The notes under the pieces are model-generated. The model worked only from the letters and a program-made list of their open reading frames with translations, did not search any database and was not told where the DNA came from. A DNA stretch of 64,000 nt from Schistosoma haematobium (Eukaryota > Platyhelminthes > Trematoda > Strigeidida > Schistosomatidae). Location: the NCBI RefSeq assembly GCF_000699445.3, contig NC_067196.1, positions 25,809,116 through 25,873,115 on the forward strand. Reading direction: 5' to 3'. The position numbers and the translations under genes are program-made. Below are positions 1-12,090 of the stretch, piece after piece (the stretch's first letter is position 1; every line of letters starts with the position of its first letter).

Positions 1-423
1 GATATTGGGTGCCAGTATATTCGTGAATAATATAACTTTTTCAATGTGGAGTACTTATTTACGTATGTTCTATTTGATGAGATCACATAAATGCTGATAA
101 GGTTGGTTTTATGTAAACAAAACTAGACAATTTATTATCTTTACAGATGAAAAATGTCTAACTACATTTTGATCGGAAATAGTACTAGTAAATAGATGTG
201 TAGTTATGATCAGTTAACCAAGTGTGAAATTCTTTTCAAAAATACAACTGAAAAATAAATACAAATTCATGTGACGTTCTTCAGTGATTCTTTTATCACA
301 TGTGAGTCATTCAAGACTAATTAAATAAGTTTTTTCAGTTCATTTAAAAATGATTTGTTAAGATGAGTTTTAGAGATTTACGTATCACATAAAATGATGA
401 TTCAACTTGACTTCCTATAAATC
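1..423. other. AT-rich non-coding stretch, nothing recognised
   Basis: No open frame, tRNA-like box or known repeat is visible before the first SINE unit. It ends in the left copy of that unit's target duplication. Confidence 0.5.
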
Positions 424-659
424 ATAAAATTTATTTCACTGATTGAAATCATGATTCAGTTGAAGTCATGGAAAGCCTGGAAGCACTGGACGGCCGTTTC
501 GTCCTAGTATGAGACTCTTCAGCAGTGCTCATCTGCGATCTGAGATCCGAACGCAGGACCTATCAGTCTCTCGCCAGGTCTAGCTTCAATTGACTCATGA
601 TTTCATACAGTGAAATTTCTAAAATCTCCACAAAACCCCTTCTGATAATAAAATTTATT
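424..659. mobile_element. SINE-B fold-back unit with 12-bp target duplication
   Basis: A perfect direct repeat, ATAAAATTTATT, lies at 424-435 and 648-659 and brackets the unit 436-647. The left part (436-576) is SINE-B on the minus strand: clipped tail, hammerhead (483-528) and the box B end of the tRNA-like body. At about 577 the sequence switches to the plus strand and runs through the SINE-B tail to its normal end near 647. Tail sequence is therefore present in both arms, facing outwards. One duplication around both arms implies a single insertion event. The tRNA-like part points left, toward the clipped tail, and the complete tail is on the right. Confidence 0.8.
483..528 (-). ncRNA. Hammerhead ribozyme (SINE-B)
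   Basis: On the minus strand: stem I GCACTG, core CTGAAGA, stem II GTCT against GGAC, core GAAA, a very short self-complementary stem III (ACGGCCGT) ending in the cleavage triplet GTC, then CAGTGC closing stem I. All conserved core bases are present; the innermost stem II pair is a wobble. This is a type I layout with a tiny stem III, as known for schistosome hammerheads. Activity is inferred from pattern only. Confidence 0.75.
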
Positions 660-1061
660 GTCTGGGACGGTGTTTTTGAGAGCAACCACACAAATACTAA
701 AGTAACTTCAGTAAACAATGGGTATTCAATAAAAGTCAATTTATAAATATTAACTGGAAGAAATATACTAGTTAAACCTCCACTTTGAAGCGGTCGACTT
801 GAACTCTCAGAACAGCTGTTAGCTCATTGAATAACATTGTACTGACTTATTGCTAAGTTAGTCATTTCATATAGGATGGAGTACAAGAGGTAATATCCAG
901 TGTAATTAACTTGTTATATTGTACTTGTAACAATCAGTACATTAGAACAATAGACAGAAACTCATATAAATAAGTCTTTGAACACAAACAAAATAAATTT
1001 GTTGATCACCTCCGAATAATTATCAATGTTGTTAACAGATCTACCATTTATATAGGCCGTT
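660..1061. other. AT-rich spacer
   Basis: No gene or repeat signature seen. Confidence 0.4.
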
Positions 1062-1995
1062 TAACTTGCTTAACTTACGCCAGTTACCCCTCATGGAGGA
1101 GCATAAGCCACTCACCAGCATTCTCCATCCAACTCTGTCCTGGACATTCTTTTCCAGTTGGTTCCAATTGATATTCATTCTTTTGATGTCTGACTCGAAT
1201 TTCCCACACAATGTGTCACTCGATCTTCTTCTTTCCCTTTACCACTCAGGATTCAAAGTTAACTCTTGCTCGTGATGCAATTTGATGATTTCCGTAATGT
1301 GTGTCCCATCCACTTACAACGTCTTTTGTTAATTTTTTCCTTCAGATGGAATCTGGTTTGTTCTCTCACATAGTAGTCTGTTACTGATAGTATTGGGTCA
1401 ACGGAAATTCAGTATATTTCGGTGACAATTGTTTATAAATACTTGTACTTATTTGATGAATTTTGTGATGGTTCTCTGAATTTCAAGTGCGTACAATAGA
1501 ACTGTGTTGACGTTGATATTGAATATTCTGAGTTTGAAGTTTTGTTTTAGAGAGTTGTTTTTATTTCCATATGTTGTTCAATTGTATGAATGCTGTGGTT
1601 GCTTTGCCGATCCTCACCTTTACGTCTGCATCAGATCCTCCCAAATCATCCTGAATAGAACGTGGAGCATGTCTTCAATTACTCCTATGTGTGACTTCAG
1701 TGCTTCCGCTGGTGTATTGTCATGTCCTACATCTTTCTCACTCTTGATTTGTCTGTTGGCCATCCTGATTTCTCCGATCATTGGTGTAGTGACATCTATC
1801 GGAAGGTCAGCGTGCTGCTTCGATGTCCAGTGGATTCGATGAAGCTGGCCTATTCACGAGTTCCTTGAATAATTCTACTCATTGCTTGTTATGTCCTCCA
1901 CGTATTTCTGCTTGCTAGCTCTAATGCTACTCTTCACTTGCTTGTTTGCTTCTGTGTATTGAGCTTGTGCCTTGACTTTCTCTGTTCTCGTTCGG
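1062..1995 (-). pseudogene. RTE retrotransposon fragment, deleted and decayed
   Basis: The minus strand reads the 3' part of the same element that is complete at 31149-34358, starting at its 3' end (1062). Relative to that copy there is a deletion at about 1635 that removes most of the reverse transcriptase core (roughly 830 bp), and another near 1910. An in-frame stop lies at 1561-1563 followed by a frameshift, so nothing can be translated. The first 562 bases (1073-1634) are identical to 7846-8407, including that stop. At about 1996 the fragment passes directly into a SINE-B copy. Confidence 0.85.
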
Positions 1996-2292
1996 CAGAA
2001 GTCGTGACCAGTAGAGTTCAACTGTGTTGGGTATGATACTGTTACCCATTGAAAACAATGAAAGATGGTCGCCCAATATAATGGACTGGTTAGAATTAAA
2101 CCTTAACACCGTTAGATCTGGGCTCAGTGGTCTAGAGGTTAAGCGTTCGCGCGCAAGATCGAATTTTCTGGACTCGAATCGCGCGTTTGCGATCGTGGAT
2201 GAGCACAGCTGAGGAGTTCCAAACTGTGACGAAGCGGCCATCTAGTGCTTTCAGGTTTTATATGGTGGTCTAGCACTTATAGGTTCATGAGT
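1996..2292 (+). mobile_element. SINE-B copy, degenerate hammerhead
   Basis: It begins with the SINE-B leader (GTGACCAGTAGAGTTCAAC), followed by the tRNA-like body with a box A-like GGTCTAGAGG near 2130 and a degenerate box B, then a hammerhead remnant around 2202-2250. The ribozyme keeps CTGAGGA, but its second core block is mutated (GAAG) and stem II is poorly paired, so it is probably inactive. It directly adjoins the RTE fragment, suggesting insertion into it or deletion up to its edge. Confidence 0.75.
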
Positions 2293-4319
2293 TTTATTAA
2301 AATTGAACAATAATTACAAAACGGAATGAATATTCTGAGTAAGACAAATTACAGCTTTAAATAACCGTCACCCATATGAACACAATATATATGAAACACT
2401 TGACACTTTAAGATTAAAGTCGATCCACTCCCACAGAATCATTAGAAAGTCTCGAAAAAGAATTCCGAACTTGATCACAGAACACCACTATTTAATAATA
2501 AGTTAATCATACTCGATGATGGTAGCAGGCTGTTTGTGAAAAGATTTATGAAGTAGATTAGATTCCTATCATCAGTATTCCCAATTGTTTGGTAACATTT
2601 TGCTAGAAATTCAGTTGATCATAGTTTCTATCCTATTCACCATAATTAATGAATACTGAGCCATCTAACATAGGAGAGATTTGGAAGTAACTCAAAGTGA
2701 GAGGATGTCAAAGGGTGTTTGGCCTTCAAGACCTTCACAAAGCTCTTGATGACGACAAAAAATAAACCCTGTTTGTTCGAGTAACCATAGTGCATTTTAT
2801 TCTTTTATAGTGAAAGAAATATCAAAACTATAAAAGTATGTCTATTATTAGTCCAAAATACTGGGTGTTGCTGTACCGGGCACTGCAAAGCGAATAAGTA
2901 ATCAACATAAATACTTATATATACATCATTAGGATTAATGATGTACAAATTATTCACCTACCAACTAGATATTTATAGACCGTCACATTCATAATGGACA
3001 CACCAGTGATATGTTTCTTGATATTAGCCGTACCATTAATTAACTATTCATGTTTTCTAGAATGAGATAACTCTGACATATATTACTGATGTCAGCGGAT
3101 AATGGTTGAGCAATGTCTCAACCAGACTGGACCACTGAATTCTGAATTAATGGTCTCAGGTAATATGCTGTATGTGCAACCCAAAGGTTAGTAGTTTGGC
3201 CCCTTTGTAATAGTGGGTGTTAACTCCTGAGTGATTCCATATTAAAAAGAAACGATTATTCAGTTCTTCATGATTTTCAATAGTTGTTCGACTGAAATGA
3301 GTCAGTAATGTAAACCATCTCTGAACTTCTGCCCACAGTCTGAAAGATATATACAAAATACTGCTAGTACAATGTGGCCGAACCAGCAGTAGGATTAGAT
3401 CAATTAGTCAGATTGTATCGTTTATATTGACAGAATTTCCAATAACGTTTTAATGCATCGTTACAGATCATAAAATGTGATCAACTTATTATTTTACAGA
3501 ATCAGCATAACCTGGGTTAGTGCTAACTTTTGGTTTTTAGATTTGTTTGTCGTTGTACAACATATCCTGTAAGTTACATCACTGAAATAAACTAGAAAGA
3601 CAGAATACTACTACCCATCCACAACAGTAGAATGTGCTAATTTACATTAAATGTAAACTTTTCTTCTAATATCAAATAACCTAAAATGGATGCTAGATTG
3701 TGCAACTCTATCTCACAGCGAATTACTCTTGTATCATTTGGCTTTTTTCTCCCCAATTACAAAACTTTATTTTTTGTTAAGTTTTCCTGAAAACAGATAT
3801 CTATGGACAGATATAAAGGAGTACAAATAAAACATGGAGAATACCTATGACGTTTATTATTTCGGTTAGTGGTTTAATTATATCAATGAGATTAAATTTC
3901 TATCTATAAAAAACAGCTAGTCAGACAGGTAGAAGTCAATATAATTTAATGAAAATTAACGAATTTACATAAATAAACATTAGTTTATTAACAATCTTGA
4001 AAAAGAAAAGCAATTTTGATTACAGGGCGGAATAATTAAGTACAACCCTTATGGTTATATCAGTAAAGTAGAAGTCAAAGTGCGGACGTGGTTAATGAGA
4101 GACTCTAGGAGGAATGCTACAAACAATAAGAAAGATCCCTTTTTATTGACGGGGGATAATTTAAGTCTACGAGATGAAGATTGGTTCATGGTCATGCATT
4201 GATCCACGGTATGGATGATTGGCTGTCATGAATGCTACATAAGTCAACGTATTTACGTCTCTTCCCTTCGTACTAAGCTAAGGCCATTACTTATTTTTAC
4301 CATACTAAAATCTTCAGAA
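2293..4319. other. AT-rich region without recognisable gene
   Basis: Only short stop-rich frames are present; the longest (minus 3156-3356) has no recognisable motif. No tRNA boxes or SINE cores were found. A slightly less AT-rich patch at 4050-4250 may belong to the LTR-like block that follows. Confidence 0.45.
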
Positions 4320-4730
4320 TTCTAAGGTTGTTTGTATCTGTAAGGATGGTCTACGAGTGAACTTGAAGAAGTTGTAAGAAGCTCAGAAAGAGCCGAAGAT
4401 ATCCCATCCAATCACCTTTGGGAAGAATATTCTAGAATCTCTGTGAAGCTTCCCGATTGGACAATGCTAATAACCCCCTGTGTGCGGATTGGATAGCTAT
4501 AATGATGATTTCATTTTTACTGAAAACTATAAATACCTGACAGTTTTGTACTATAATTTGACATTGTCTGGGATAACATTCCTTTCACTTGTCTCCTGTC
4601 TTCTCATTTGCGGGTCGGAAGGGTTCTAGCGTTCAAGTGCTCAAGTTATACGCGGGATACCAAGAATATAAGCTCTAGATATAACAGTATCGGTGCTAGA
4701 AATATCTCCTATGTAAAACTTCTATCATTT
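4320..4730 (+). promoter_or_regulatory. Promoter-like or LTR-like block with CCAAT and TATA motifs
   Basis: This patch stands out by higher GC content and clustered promoter words. CCAAT occurs near 4410 (CATCCAATCACC) and, inverted, near 4455 (GATTGGACAATG) and 4485 (GGATTGGATAG). A TATA-like ACTATAAATACC lies near 4530. The order resembles a U3 region of an LTR retroelement or a host promoter. I see no partner LTR, no primer-binding site and no coding sequence beside it, so this is a tentative call. Confidence 0.3.
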
Positions 4731-6483
4731 CACTGTCTTCTTATTTATTCAATATTCGCTAAGTGTTGAAAATCTAAAACTCATCTAAGAATGTTGCCAC
4801 ATAAACTATTTGTGTCATACCTAGCGATTACAGTCATTTGTCCATTTATGTAATTGATGAATGTTGAGTATTAGAATTTAATTTTAGGTAATTGATTTTT
4901 ATTTTATTTGTGTTTTTCATCCAACATGTCTGGTTGCCCTAAACTGGAAATATCACAAATACATGGTGTTCAAACTTAACAGAATAAAATAATTTTACTT
5001 AGTATTTATACAAGGAATTTAGAACAGTGTAAAGTAGAATGGCTACTATCAACAGATTTTATTCAGTGTCTAAGAATCAAAATATAGTATTGGTGCCAAC
5101 ATGTATTTGATATTGCCTATATATATGGCGTGAAATTTGGCTTTATGGAATAAGAACAGGGTGAACTTTTATTATAAATCTCCACAAAAAACACAGTACT
5201 AATTAAATAACTGTGAAGTGAGATGATTTTTCACCGGAGTTATCATTGAAAGAAAAACTGAGAACAATAATGGTGCACAAATTTTAACTAGAAAATAATT
5301 TTCCATTTTTTCTAGAGTATATGTATTTAAATACACATAAATGCAAGTATAGACACAGACACATACTTGAAAGGCATGACGAAAGTTGTTTTTTTCTTGT
5401 CTCATTCAAATCGTGTCCATATTTTGTGTACTTGTCATATAGAAGAGCTGAAAACGGCCATCTGGCATTAGTTACAATTTTGTTGTTGTTGCATTATTGC
5501 AATATTTTACAGTTATTTACCCATTTTATATAATATGCATACTTGCGTTTCCCCTCTCTTGGCATTTTATTTAAGCAACCGGTTTAATATGTACATACTA
5601 GCAATAATGTCAATGACACTATAATGCATAGTAGACAATCACCATCTACGTCAATGATACCACTAACCGTAACGACAGCACACAGAAAATGATAACAATT
5701 CCTCATATATTACATAGTGATATTTGAAATTAATTTTAATAGATGATCTAGTGTCGTGTCTGTCACATATCCCTGTTTTTTTCCTTTCTTTCAAATTATA
5801 AATATTTTGGTTATTTTCTTTTTCGTGTTGATATTTTCTCATTTAGTGGAGAAAAAAAGGTTGCTGTTTTCAGAAAGAAAAAAGAAGAAATAATCACTTG
5901 TAGGAAGTTAAAATGAATTTTATCCCAAACAAACAAACAAACAAAAAAGGATTCATTTTTCAAATTACAAATAATTGAACTGTTCCTTTTATTATTTTTT
6001 CATTCTACAAAACATGAAATTGTCTAGCAAGTTTATTCATCATTTTACTTAAAACACATTGTTTATTTATTACAATGGTATTATAAGATTAAAATTATAG
6101 AATTGAATGTTGAATAATGTCTATTCATTAAAACAAATAGTGAGATTAGATTCATTAGTTGAAGTTATTAGTAAAATAATGGTTTCACTGAGTAGTTTAT
6201 TGAATTCCAAATTATAATTGTTGTTGGAAACATATTATAATTCTTCTTATTCTATTCATCTACTTATTTTAGTAGAATGATAAAAGTTTTTGGATCAAAG
6301 AGGTTAATAAGTAAATTTGTAGAGTAGTAGCCAAGTTGCAACGTAATTAATTTGTAGATTCGGAAATGATATATTTATATATCCCTGTATCATATCAATT
6401 TGAGTACAAATTTAAACTTACTGATTTGTCTAAATTCACAATCAATCTAACATAAACAGAAATAATAAAATAGGCATCATAAT
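4731..6483. other. AT-rich region with short simple repeats
   Basis: No gene recognised. There is a short AAAC tandem run at about 5926-5945 and poly-T and poly-A tracts at 5770-5880. The small frames at 5199-5533 on both strands have no motif I recognise. Confidence 0.45.
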
Positions 6484-6722
6484 CAGAAAGGGGTTTTTTG
6501 TGGATATTATAGTAATTTAATAGTTGAATTCATGATTCAATTGAAGATAGACCACCATGGAAAACCTGGAAGCACTACTAGTCGACCGTTTTGTTCTAGT
6601 ATGGGACTCCTCAGTAGTAAGCATTCATGATCCAACATCTCGATATTCGAATCCAAGACCTGTCGGTCACGCACACGAATGCTTAATCGCTAAACCACTG
6701 AGCCGGCGTCCAACGGTATTAA
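6484..6722 (-). mobile_element. SINE-B copy, 5' truncated
   Basis: Read on the minus strand it carries the box B and box A body, a hammerhead remnant (about 6574-6630) and a complete tail whose end lies at 6484 (complement of AAGGGGTT). It stops at the start of the tRNA-like body, so the leader is missing. The ribozyme has an altered stem III and a changed stem I and is probably inactive. Confidence 0.8.
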
Positions 6723-7572
6723 TGTATGTGCAACTGCAAATATGTACTTATTCTTCTAAATGATAATGCCTTTCCTTTTCGATTGTAATTCCTTATCTAT
6801 CTTCATGATGAATATCCAAGGTCTTAAAAACAAAATTATAATTAGTTCCCTTGATAAAAATAACGTTTTTATGCCTTTGTTTATTCTGCTTCACTGTTAC
6901 CATGTTCAGCAAAGTTTTTATTATCATTATTATTGTCATCACCATGCTTTTAAAAAATAAATATACATCTGTGATTATACAACTTTGAAAATGAGTTCGC
7001 CAAAAAACAGAACTCTTCGCCGAATCGAACCTTCTTATTTTATGTTTCAATCGGTATATTCCATTTATTTTTAATTTTATTTCTGAATGAATAACATTAA
7101 ATCAACCAATGTATAAGTCTAGGAGAAAATAGGCAAATCATCTTTCGGTCACATACGAATATATATTAGTTGTAATAACTATGATGTTTAGTAATGAAAA
7201 TTTGAACAGTAACACTTAATTGACTATTTATCAACTTGTAAATTGTATTTGATTAGATTACGGAAAAAAACAAAGAAAGATAACACCAACAACTACGAAG
7301 TTCTTTTACAAAATGTGAATAGCAATAATAGAAACTTTAAATGTATTGGTTACTCAAATTGCGTATATATATTGTTATTCATATGATCAACAACATTTTA
7401 TTGTGTTATAGAATGAAACAATAAGGTTTAACAAAGAGATTTCCCGTTCATCAAAAGAGTTATGCGCAAATTTTACAGTTTCATTTAAAAGATGAAATTT
7501 CTGACCAATAACAAAAGTTGAATATAGTTATGTTTATGGTTTTAGTATAATAATCAAAAGAAAATGAGTTTA
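6723..7572. other. AT-rich spacer
   Basis: Two overlapping small frames on opposite strands (6760-7050) have no recognisable product. No SINE boxes seen. Confidence 0.4.
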
Positions 7573-7645
7573 CTGACGGAATAGCTCAGTGGGAATATCC
7601 TTGCCTATAACATTAAGTGACGCTGATTCGAAACTCATAAGAGAT
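7573..7645 (+). pseudogene. tRNA-like fragment
   Basis: It contains a good box A (TAGCTCAGTGG at 7582) and a box B-like GATTCGAAACTC at about 7625, spaced as in a tRNA. I could not form a clean acceptor stem and no hammerhead follows. It is most likely the isolated tRNA-like body of a SMalpha-type SINE rather than a functional tRNA gene. Confidence 0.45.
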
Positions 7646-7835
7646 ATCAGTTACGTTAATCATTCGAATATTCCTAATTCACTAATATTAGTTAAAATTA
7701 AATTTAGTGTTGAGAATTGCTACTGATAAACTGTTATTGAACTATAGTGTACACAGTGGCGAATTACTTAAATTAGTGGATATACAGCAAGTTGACCGAT
7801 GAAATTTGGTCAGTACTGAAGGATAAAACAAATAT

Positions 7836-8788
7836 GAAGTCACCTACTTACGCCAGTTACCCCTCATGGAGGAGCATAAGCCACTCACCAGCATTCTCCA
7901 TCCAACTCTGTCCTGGACATTCTTTTCCAGTTGGTTCCAATTGATATTCATTCTTTTGATGTCTGACTCGAATTTCCCACACAATGTGTCACTCGATCTT
8001 CTTCTTTCCCTTTACCACTCAGGATTCAAAGTTAACTCTTGCTCGTGATGCAATTTGATGATTTCCGTAATGTGTGTCCCATCCACTTACAACGTCTTTT
8101 GTTAATTTTTTCCTTCAGATGGAATCTGGTTTGTTCTCTCACATAGTAGTCTGTTACTGATAGTATTGGGTCAACGGAAATTCAGTATATTTCGGTGACA
8201 ATTGTTTATAAATACTTGTACTTATTTGATGAATTTTGTGATGGTTCTCTGAATTTCAAGTGCGTACAATAGAACTGTGTTGACGTTGATATTGAATATT
8301 CTGAGTTTGAAGTTTTGTTTTAGAGAGTTGTTTTTATTTCCATATGTTGTTCAATTGTATGAATGCTGTGGTTGCTTTGCCGATCCTCACCTTTACGTCT
8401 GCATCAGGTTCTCTATGTTCATCGATGATGCTACTGTGATAAATGGAACTTTCCACCTGTTCCAGAGCTCCTACATCAAGTATGATTGGTTTTATGTTCC
8501 CCGTGTTGTATTTGAGGATCTTGCTTTTTTCCTTTTGTATGTTGAGGCCTATTGATTTAGAATCTGGTACTACACTGTTTGTCTGGACCTGGATTTGTTG
8601 ATGTGTATGGGTTAGAGGAGCTAGTTCATCAGTGAAGTCCAAATCGTCTAGTTGTATGCGAGCTGTCCATTATATTCTATGTTTTTCCTGAGATGTGGAG
8701 GTCTTCATAATCCAGTCAATCACGAGAAGAAAAAGAAAAGAGGAGAGAGCGAGCAGCCTCTTCTGACCCCGGTCTTCACTAAAGGGCT
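7836..8788 (-). pseudogene. RTE retrotransposon fragment (reverse transcriptase C-terminal half)
   Basis: The minus strand encodes a decayed C-terminal part of the RTE reverse transcriptase. A 103-codon frame (8334-8642) aligns with residues around and after the catalytic motif of the complete copy, but the FADD motif reads FTDE and a stop follows at 8334-8336. A 10-bp repeat, AAACAAATAT, at 7826-7835 and 8789-8798 is a plausible target duplication. The 5' end is truncated inside the reverse transcriptase. Positions 7846-8407 are identical to 1073-1634. Confidence 0.85.
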
Positions 8789-8798
8789 AAACAAATAT

Positions 8799-10207
8799 TA
8801 AGTTAGTTACTGTTAAATGGTTGAATTGTGTAAAGTTATCGCACTAATAAGTAGAACACTGTTGTTAGGTTTGTTAGGGAAAAAGTTCTCATGTAAGATG
8901 ATCGGCAGAAAAATCGATGTCAAATGTGATGCAGCTTTAAACATTGTGATTAGAAGGAATTCAAATTCTCTAAATTGAAGTTTTATTTCGTTAACTCTGA
9001 AGTTAGTCTTCTCTACTCGAATTATGTTAACTGACTACATAGAGGATAGGCTGTCGCTTCTGATCACTTCAATGTTCATTCATTAATTCATATGCTTCAA
9101 TCGAACTGAATATGATAGTCGTTTGGTACATCTACTATCCTAAAGAGTTCCCAGACCGTATCAGATTTGAATGAAAATATATACTAGAGGATCAATACGA
9201 AGCTCAACAACTAAACATCTTATAGGTAGTGGTCATTCAATGAAAATGTTCTCATCATCCAAAGCTATCTACAAGGTGAAAAGACAGATTCTTGAGGCAC
9301 TACTGGAGCTTCTGTTATACATTTGGTGAAGCCAGTTTTATACTCACAAAACAAATTAATTCAACCCTCCTTTTCAATCATGGTAGTAACTTCTGGATTT
9401 CCAGAAACATTCCCTTCTTCATTGGATTATTATTATTATTGTGTATAAAAACAGTACATAATTGTAATTGTACAATTTTGAAGAATGAACTCATCGGAAA
9501 AGTGGACTGTCTCCTGAACTAATTTTTCATATTTTAAATCTCAAAGGGGGGTTTTCCTTTCATTATTCAAGTTATCAAGCTAAGGAGTGCAGAAAATGAT
9601 ACATGAGTGTTATGAGTGGAAGTATTAGCGAGAACATGGTAATAAATGACGAACATCGAAGTCAATATGATAATGATAGAATAAAATAGCAAAGAAACAA
9701 GGTCTTCGTTAATCAGTAATATCTATTGGAGAACCATTACAAAGAAGCGATTATTAGATAGTTGTTAAGTTTAGGTTCTGCGATTCTTTAAATATTTGAA
9801 GTTATTTAGTTTCATTAATTAATATAAATTATTCACTATGATTCATAACGTGGAGCATTTTTACAACTTGTAGGTAGAGTATAATAATTATATTATAAAA
9901 CAAGTAGCTCAGTCAACAAATACACTCGACTTCATGAATTAGTGGTCCTGTTTGTTTATATTCTGTTAGTATTTAATTGAGTTTCGACATTTCAGTCAAA
10001 TAAGATAGATTTACATAACTTTCCACTTATATTGAGGAAGATTTTTCCACTTTTGCACAAAATCTAAATACCTGATTCTCAATAAAGTGAATTTTAAAAA
10101 CAAGTTTGGCTCGAAGTTCAACAAGTATAAAGTTTCAGATATTCACAAAGTTATATCGAATTCACCTGAAATAAAATTAGTCAGATGGTACTGTTAATGT
10201 TTACACA
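8799..10207. other. AT-rich region, nothing recognised
   Basis: The only frame of note (9292-9522, plus) is low-complexity and hydrophobic with no identifiable family. Confidence 0.4.
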
Positions 10208-10272
10208 GAGATTCAAACATACCACCTTTCACTCCAGACACCAACGCGTTATCCACTTAGCTAGTGAATCCA
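10208..10272 (-). mobile_element. SMalpha-like SINE fragment (tRNA-like body)
   Basis: The minus strand shows the SMalpha body: box A side near 10255 (complement of TATCCACTTAGCTAGTGA) and a degenerate box B near 10212. No hammerhead is attached. Confidence 0.55.
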
Positions 10273-10944
10273 GATATCCTCCAGATTGTGAAACAAATAT
10301 GGTTTCTATTTGTTACGGTTTGTATTCGGATAGCACTGTTTGCTACTATCCAACTTTAATAAAAGCGTGTGAAAAATATCATTATGATGGAATTCACTCA
10401 GGATGTACATTCACCAGGGAAGAATAACTGGTTTCAGTCCTTAGCATCGTCATCAAAATACAATCCATCACAAGTTAATGTCATACGGTTAACCATTAAA
10501 AATTTGGTATGGATGCAAATATGATGGAACCATACTTTTACCTGCTTCATGTTTATTGTGTACTATGTCATGTTTTAACCAGTGAATTTGAATTCATTGA
10601 TTCATATTCTCAACTTTAGCTAATTGATAATGTTATAAAACCGTTATCCGATGTCGTCGGTGACATTTATCATACTAAGAACACAGGTGGATTCTTTTGG
10701 TCTTGTGTTTCCTCGAGATCTATTGGTTCATTGATGTGGAGTTTTAAACGAAAAAAACAATATCAGTGAACAAGGCGATAGTGTTAACGCTGTTAGATTT
10801 TTTAATGGAAATAAATTTCTAGTGCGAAGCCATAGCTGATGCCATCCAAAGATGTAATAAGTAAAACATTTGTCTCTAATGGCACTGGATAGTCTTCACT
10901 ACATAATATCACAGATGAACCGGATAAAAACCCATTAATTCTAA
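10273..10944. other. AT-rich spacer
   Basis: Nothing recognised; a short patch of mixed composition at 10630-10770 has no family I know. Confidence 0.35.
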
Positions 10945-11065
10945 TGATTGAAGATTCGCCGCAATACCTAAGGGTCCTTGGCTTGATTCCTAGTATAGCC
11001 ATAGGTAAACACTACTAAGAAATCTCGTATTCAGATCAAACAACTGTTCTGATTTACTATCGTTT
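10945..11065 (+). mobile_element. Very old SINE-B remnant (tentative)
   Basis: A degenerate box B region (GGTCCTTGGCTTGATTCC) is followed at the correct distance by a mutated hammerhead region (CACTACTAAGAAATCTCG, then AAACAACTGTTCTG). Order and spacing match SINE-B, but identity is low. Confidence 0.35.
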
Positions 11066-11211
11066 TATTAAATTTTAACTTATTTGAATGTAATCTAAGT
11101 ATATAAATTAAAACCAATACTTGTTTAGAATATTAATATTCTATTGATTTTCAATTCTTTAGTATATTTTTTCAAACAAAAAACTATAGTCACACTACAA
11201 TTAATGATTTC

Positions 11212-11276
11212 CCCAGGACAGAGTTGAATGGCGAATGCTGGTAAGCGGCCTATATTCCTCCTTGAGGGGTAACAGT
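11212..11276 (+). pseudogene. RTE 3'-end fragment
   Basis: The plus strand reads the last codons of the RTE element (GGACAGAGTTGAATGGCGAA through GAGGGGTAACAG) and then a degenerate tail. Only the extreme 3' end remains. Confidence 0.75.
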
Positions 11277-11282
11277 GGTAAT

Positions 11283-11715
11283 TAATCAATTAATTTTATT
11301 TTTATTTTATTTATTGTTAGTGGCTTTATTCAATATTATATTTTTGGTACAATATAGAATGCTCCGCACAAAGTATTTCAGTAACTTTCCGTTTCGTGTT
11401 TTTTGATCGATATTAACTATAAATACTGTATGATCACTACTTAGATATTATCATCTCAAAAGTCGACATCTGAATAATATACATTCTTTTCAATACATAT
11501 TGCCAGCCATCACGATATCTCCGATTGTACATTTTACTAACTTGTACAGTGAAATATCATAAACGTTTTACAAACACACCTGAATAGGTTATGCAATTAA
11601 TTGACATAATGATCTGTTATAACAAACAAGGAAATAGATAAATTGTTAAAATATCACAGATCGCAAGAACAGGTAGTTCAGATATTTAAACATGTCGCCT
11701 GCAAATGATTTCATA
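11283..11715 (-). mobile_element. Dispersed repeat E, probable 3' end of a non-LTR element
   Basis: Its minus strand matches 40085-40475 plus over about 390 bp, including the shared words AACAGATCATTATGTCA, ATTCAGATGTCGA, ACTTTGTGC and TTGTACCAAAAAT, ending in ATATTGAATAAAGC and a simple A/T-rich tail. A defined 3' end plus simple tail suggests a non-LTR element, but no coding region is recognisable. It abuts the RTE 3' end at 11276 tail to tail. Confidence 0.6.
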
Positions 11716-11784
11716 TGAGTATAAATGTTTCAATAGTTGAAATCATGAGTCAATTGAAGTTAGATCAACATGGAACACATAGAA

Positions 11785-11830
11785 GCACTGGACGGCCGTT
11801 TCGTCCTACTATGGGGCTCCTCAGCAGTGC
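11785..11830 (-). ncRNA. Hammerhead ribozyme (SINE-B, left arm)
   Basis: GCACTG, CTGAGGA, GAAA, palindromic ACGGCCGT stem III with GTC, and CAGTGC are all present. Stem II (GCCC against GGAC) has one mismatch. Confidence 0.7.
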
Positions 11831-12090
11831 ACATCCACCATCCTGCTCCCCCATGAGAGATTCAAACTCTTCGGTCTTTCGCGCGAACGCTTAGCCACTA
11901 AACCACTGAGCCGGCATCCAACTGTGTTAATGTCTAACTTCAACCAATCCACTAAATTTAGCCACCATACACCATTGTCTTCAGTGAGCTGATATCTCAC
12001 AACAAACCTGGTTGAACTCCACTGGTCACGGCTTCTTACTGTAACTCCAGGAAATGCCTCTTGAAATCAATCACTAGTGAGCAGTGGATG

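Noticed and set aside
1504..1842. Plus-strand frame of 112 codons
   Set aside because: It is the antisense of the RTE fragment; the minus strand matches the reverse transcriptase and explains the open frame.
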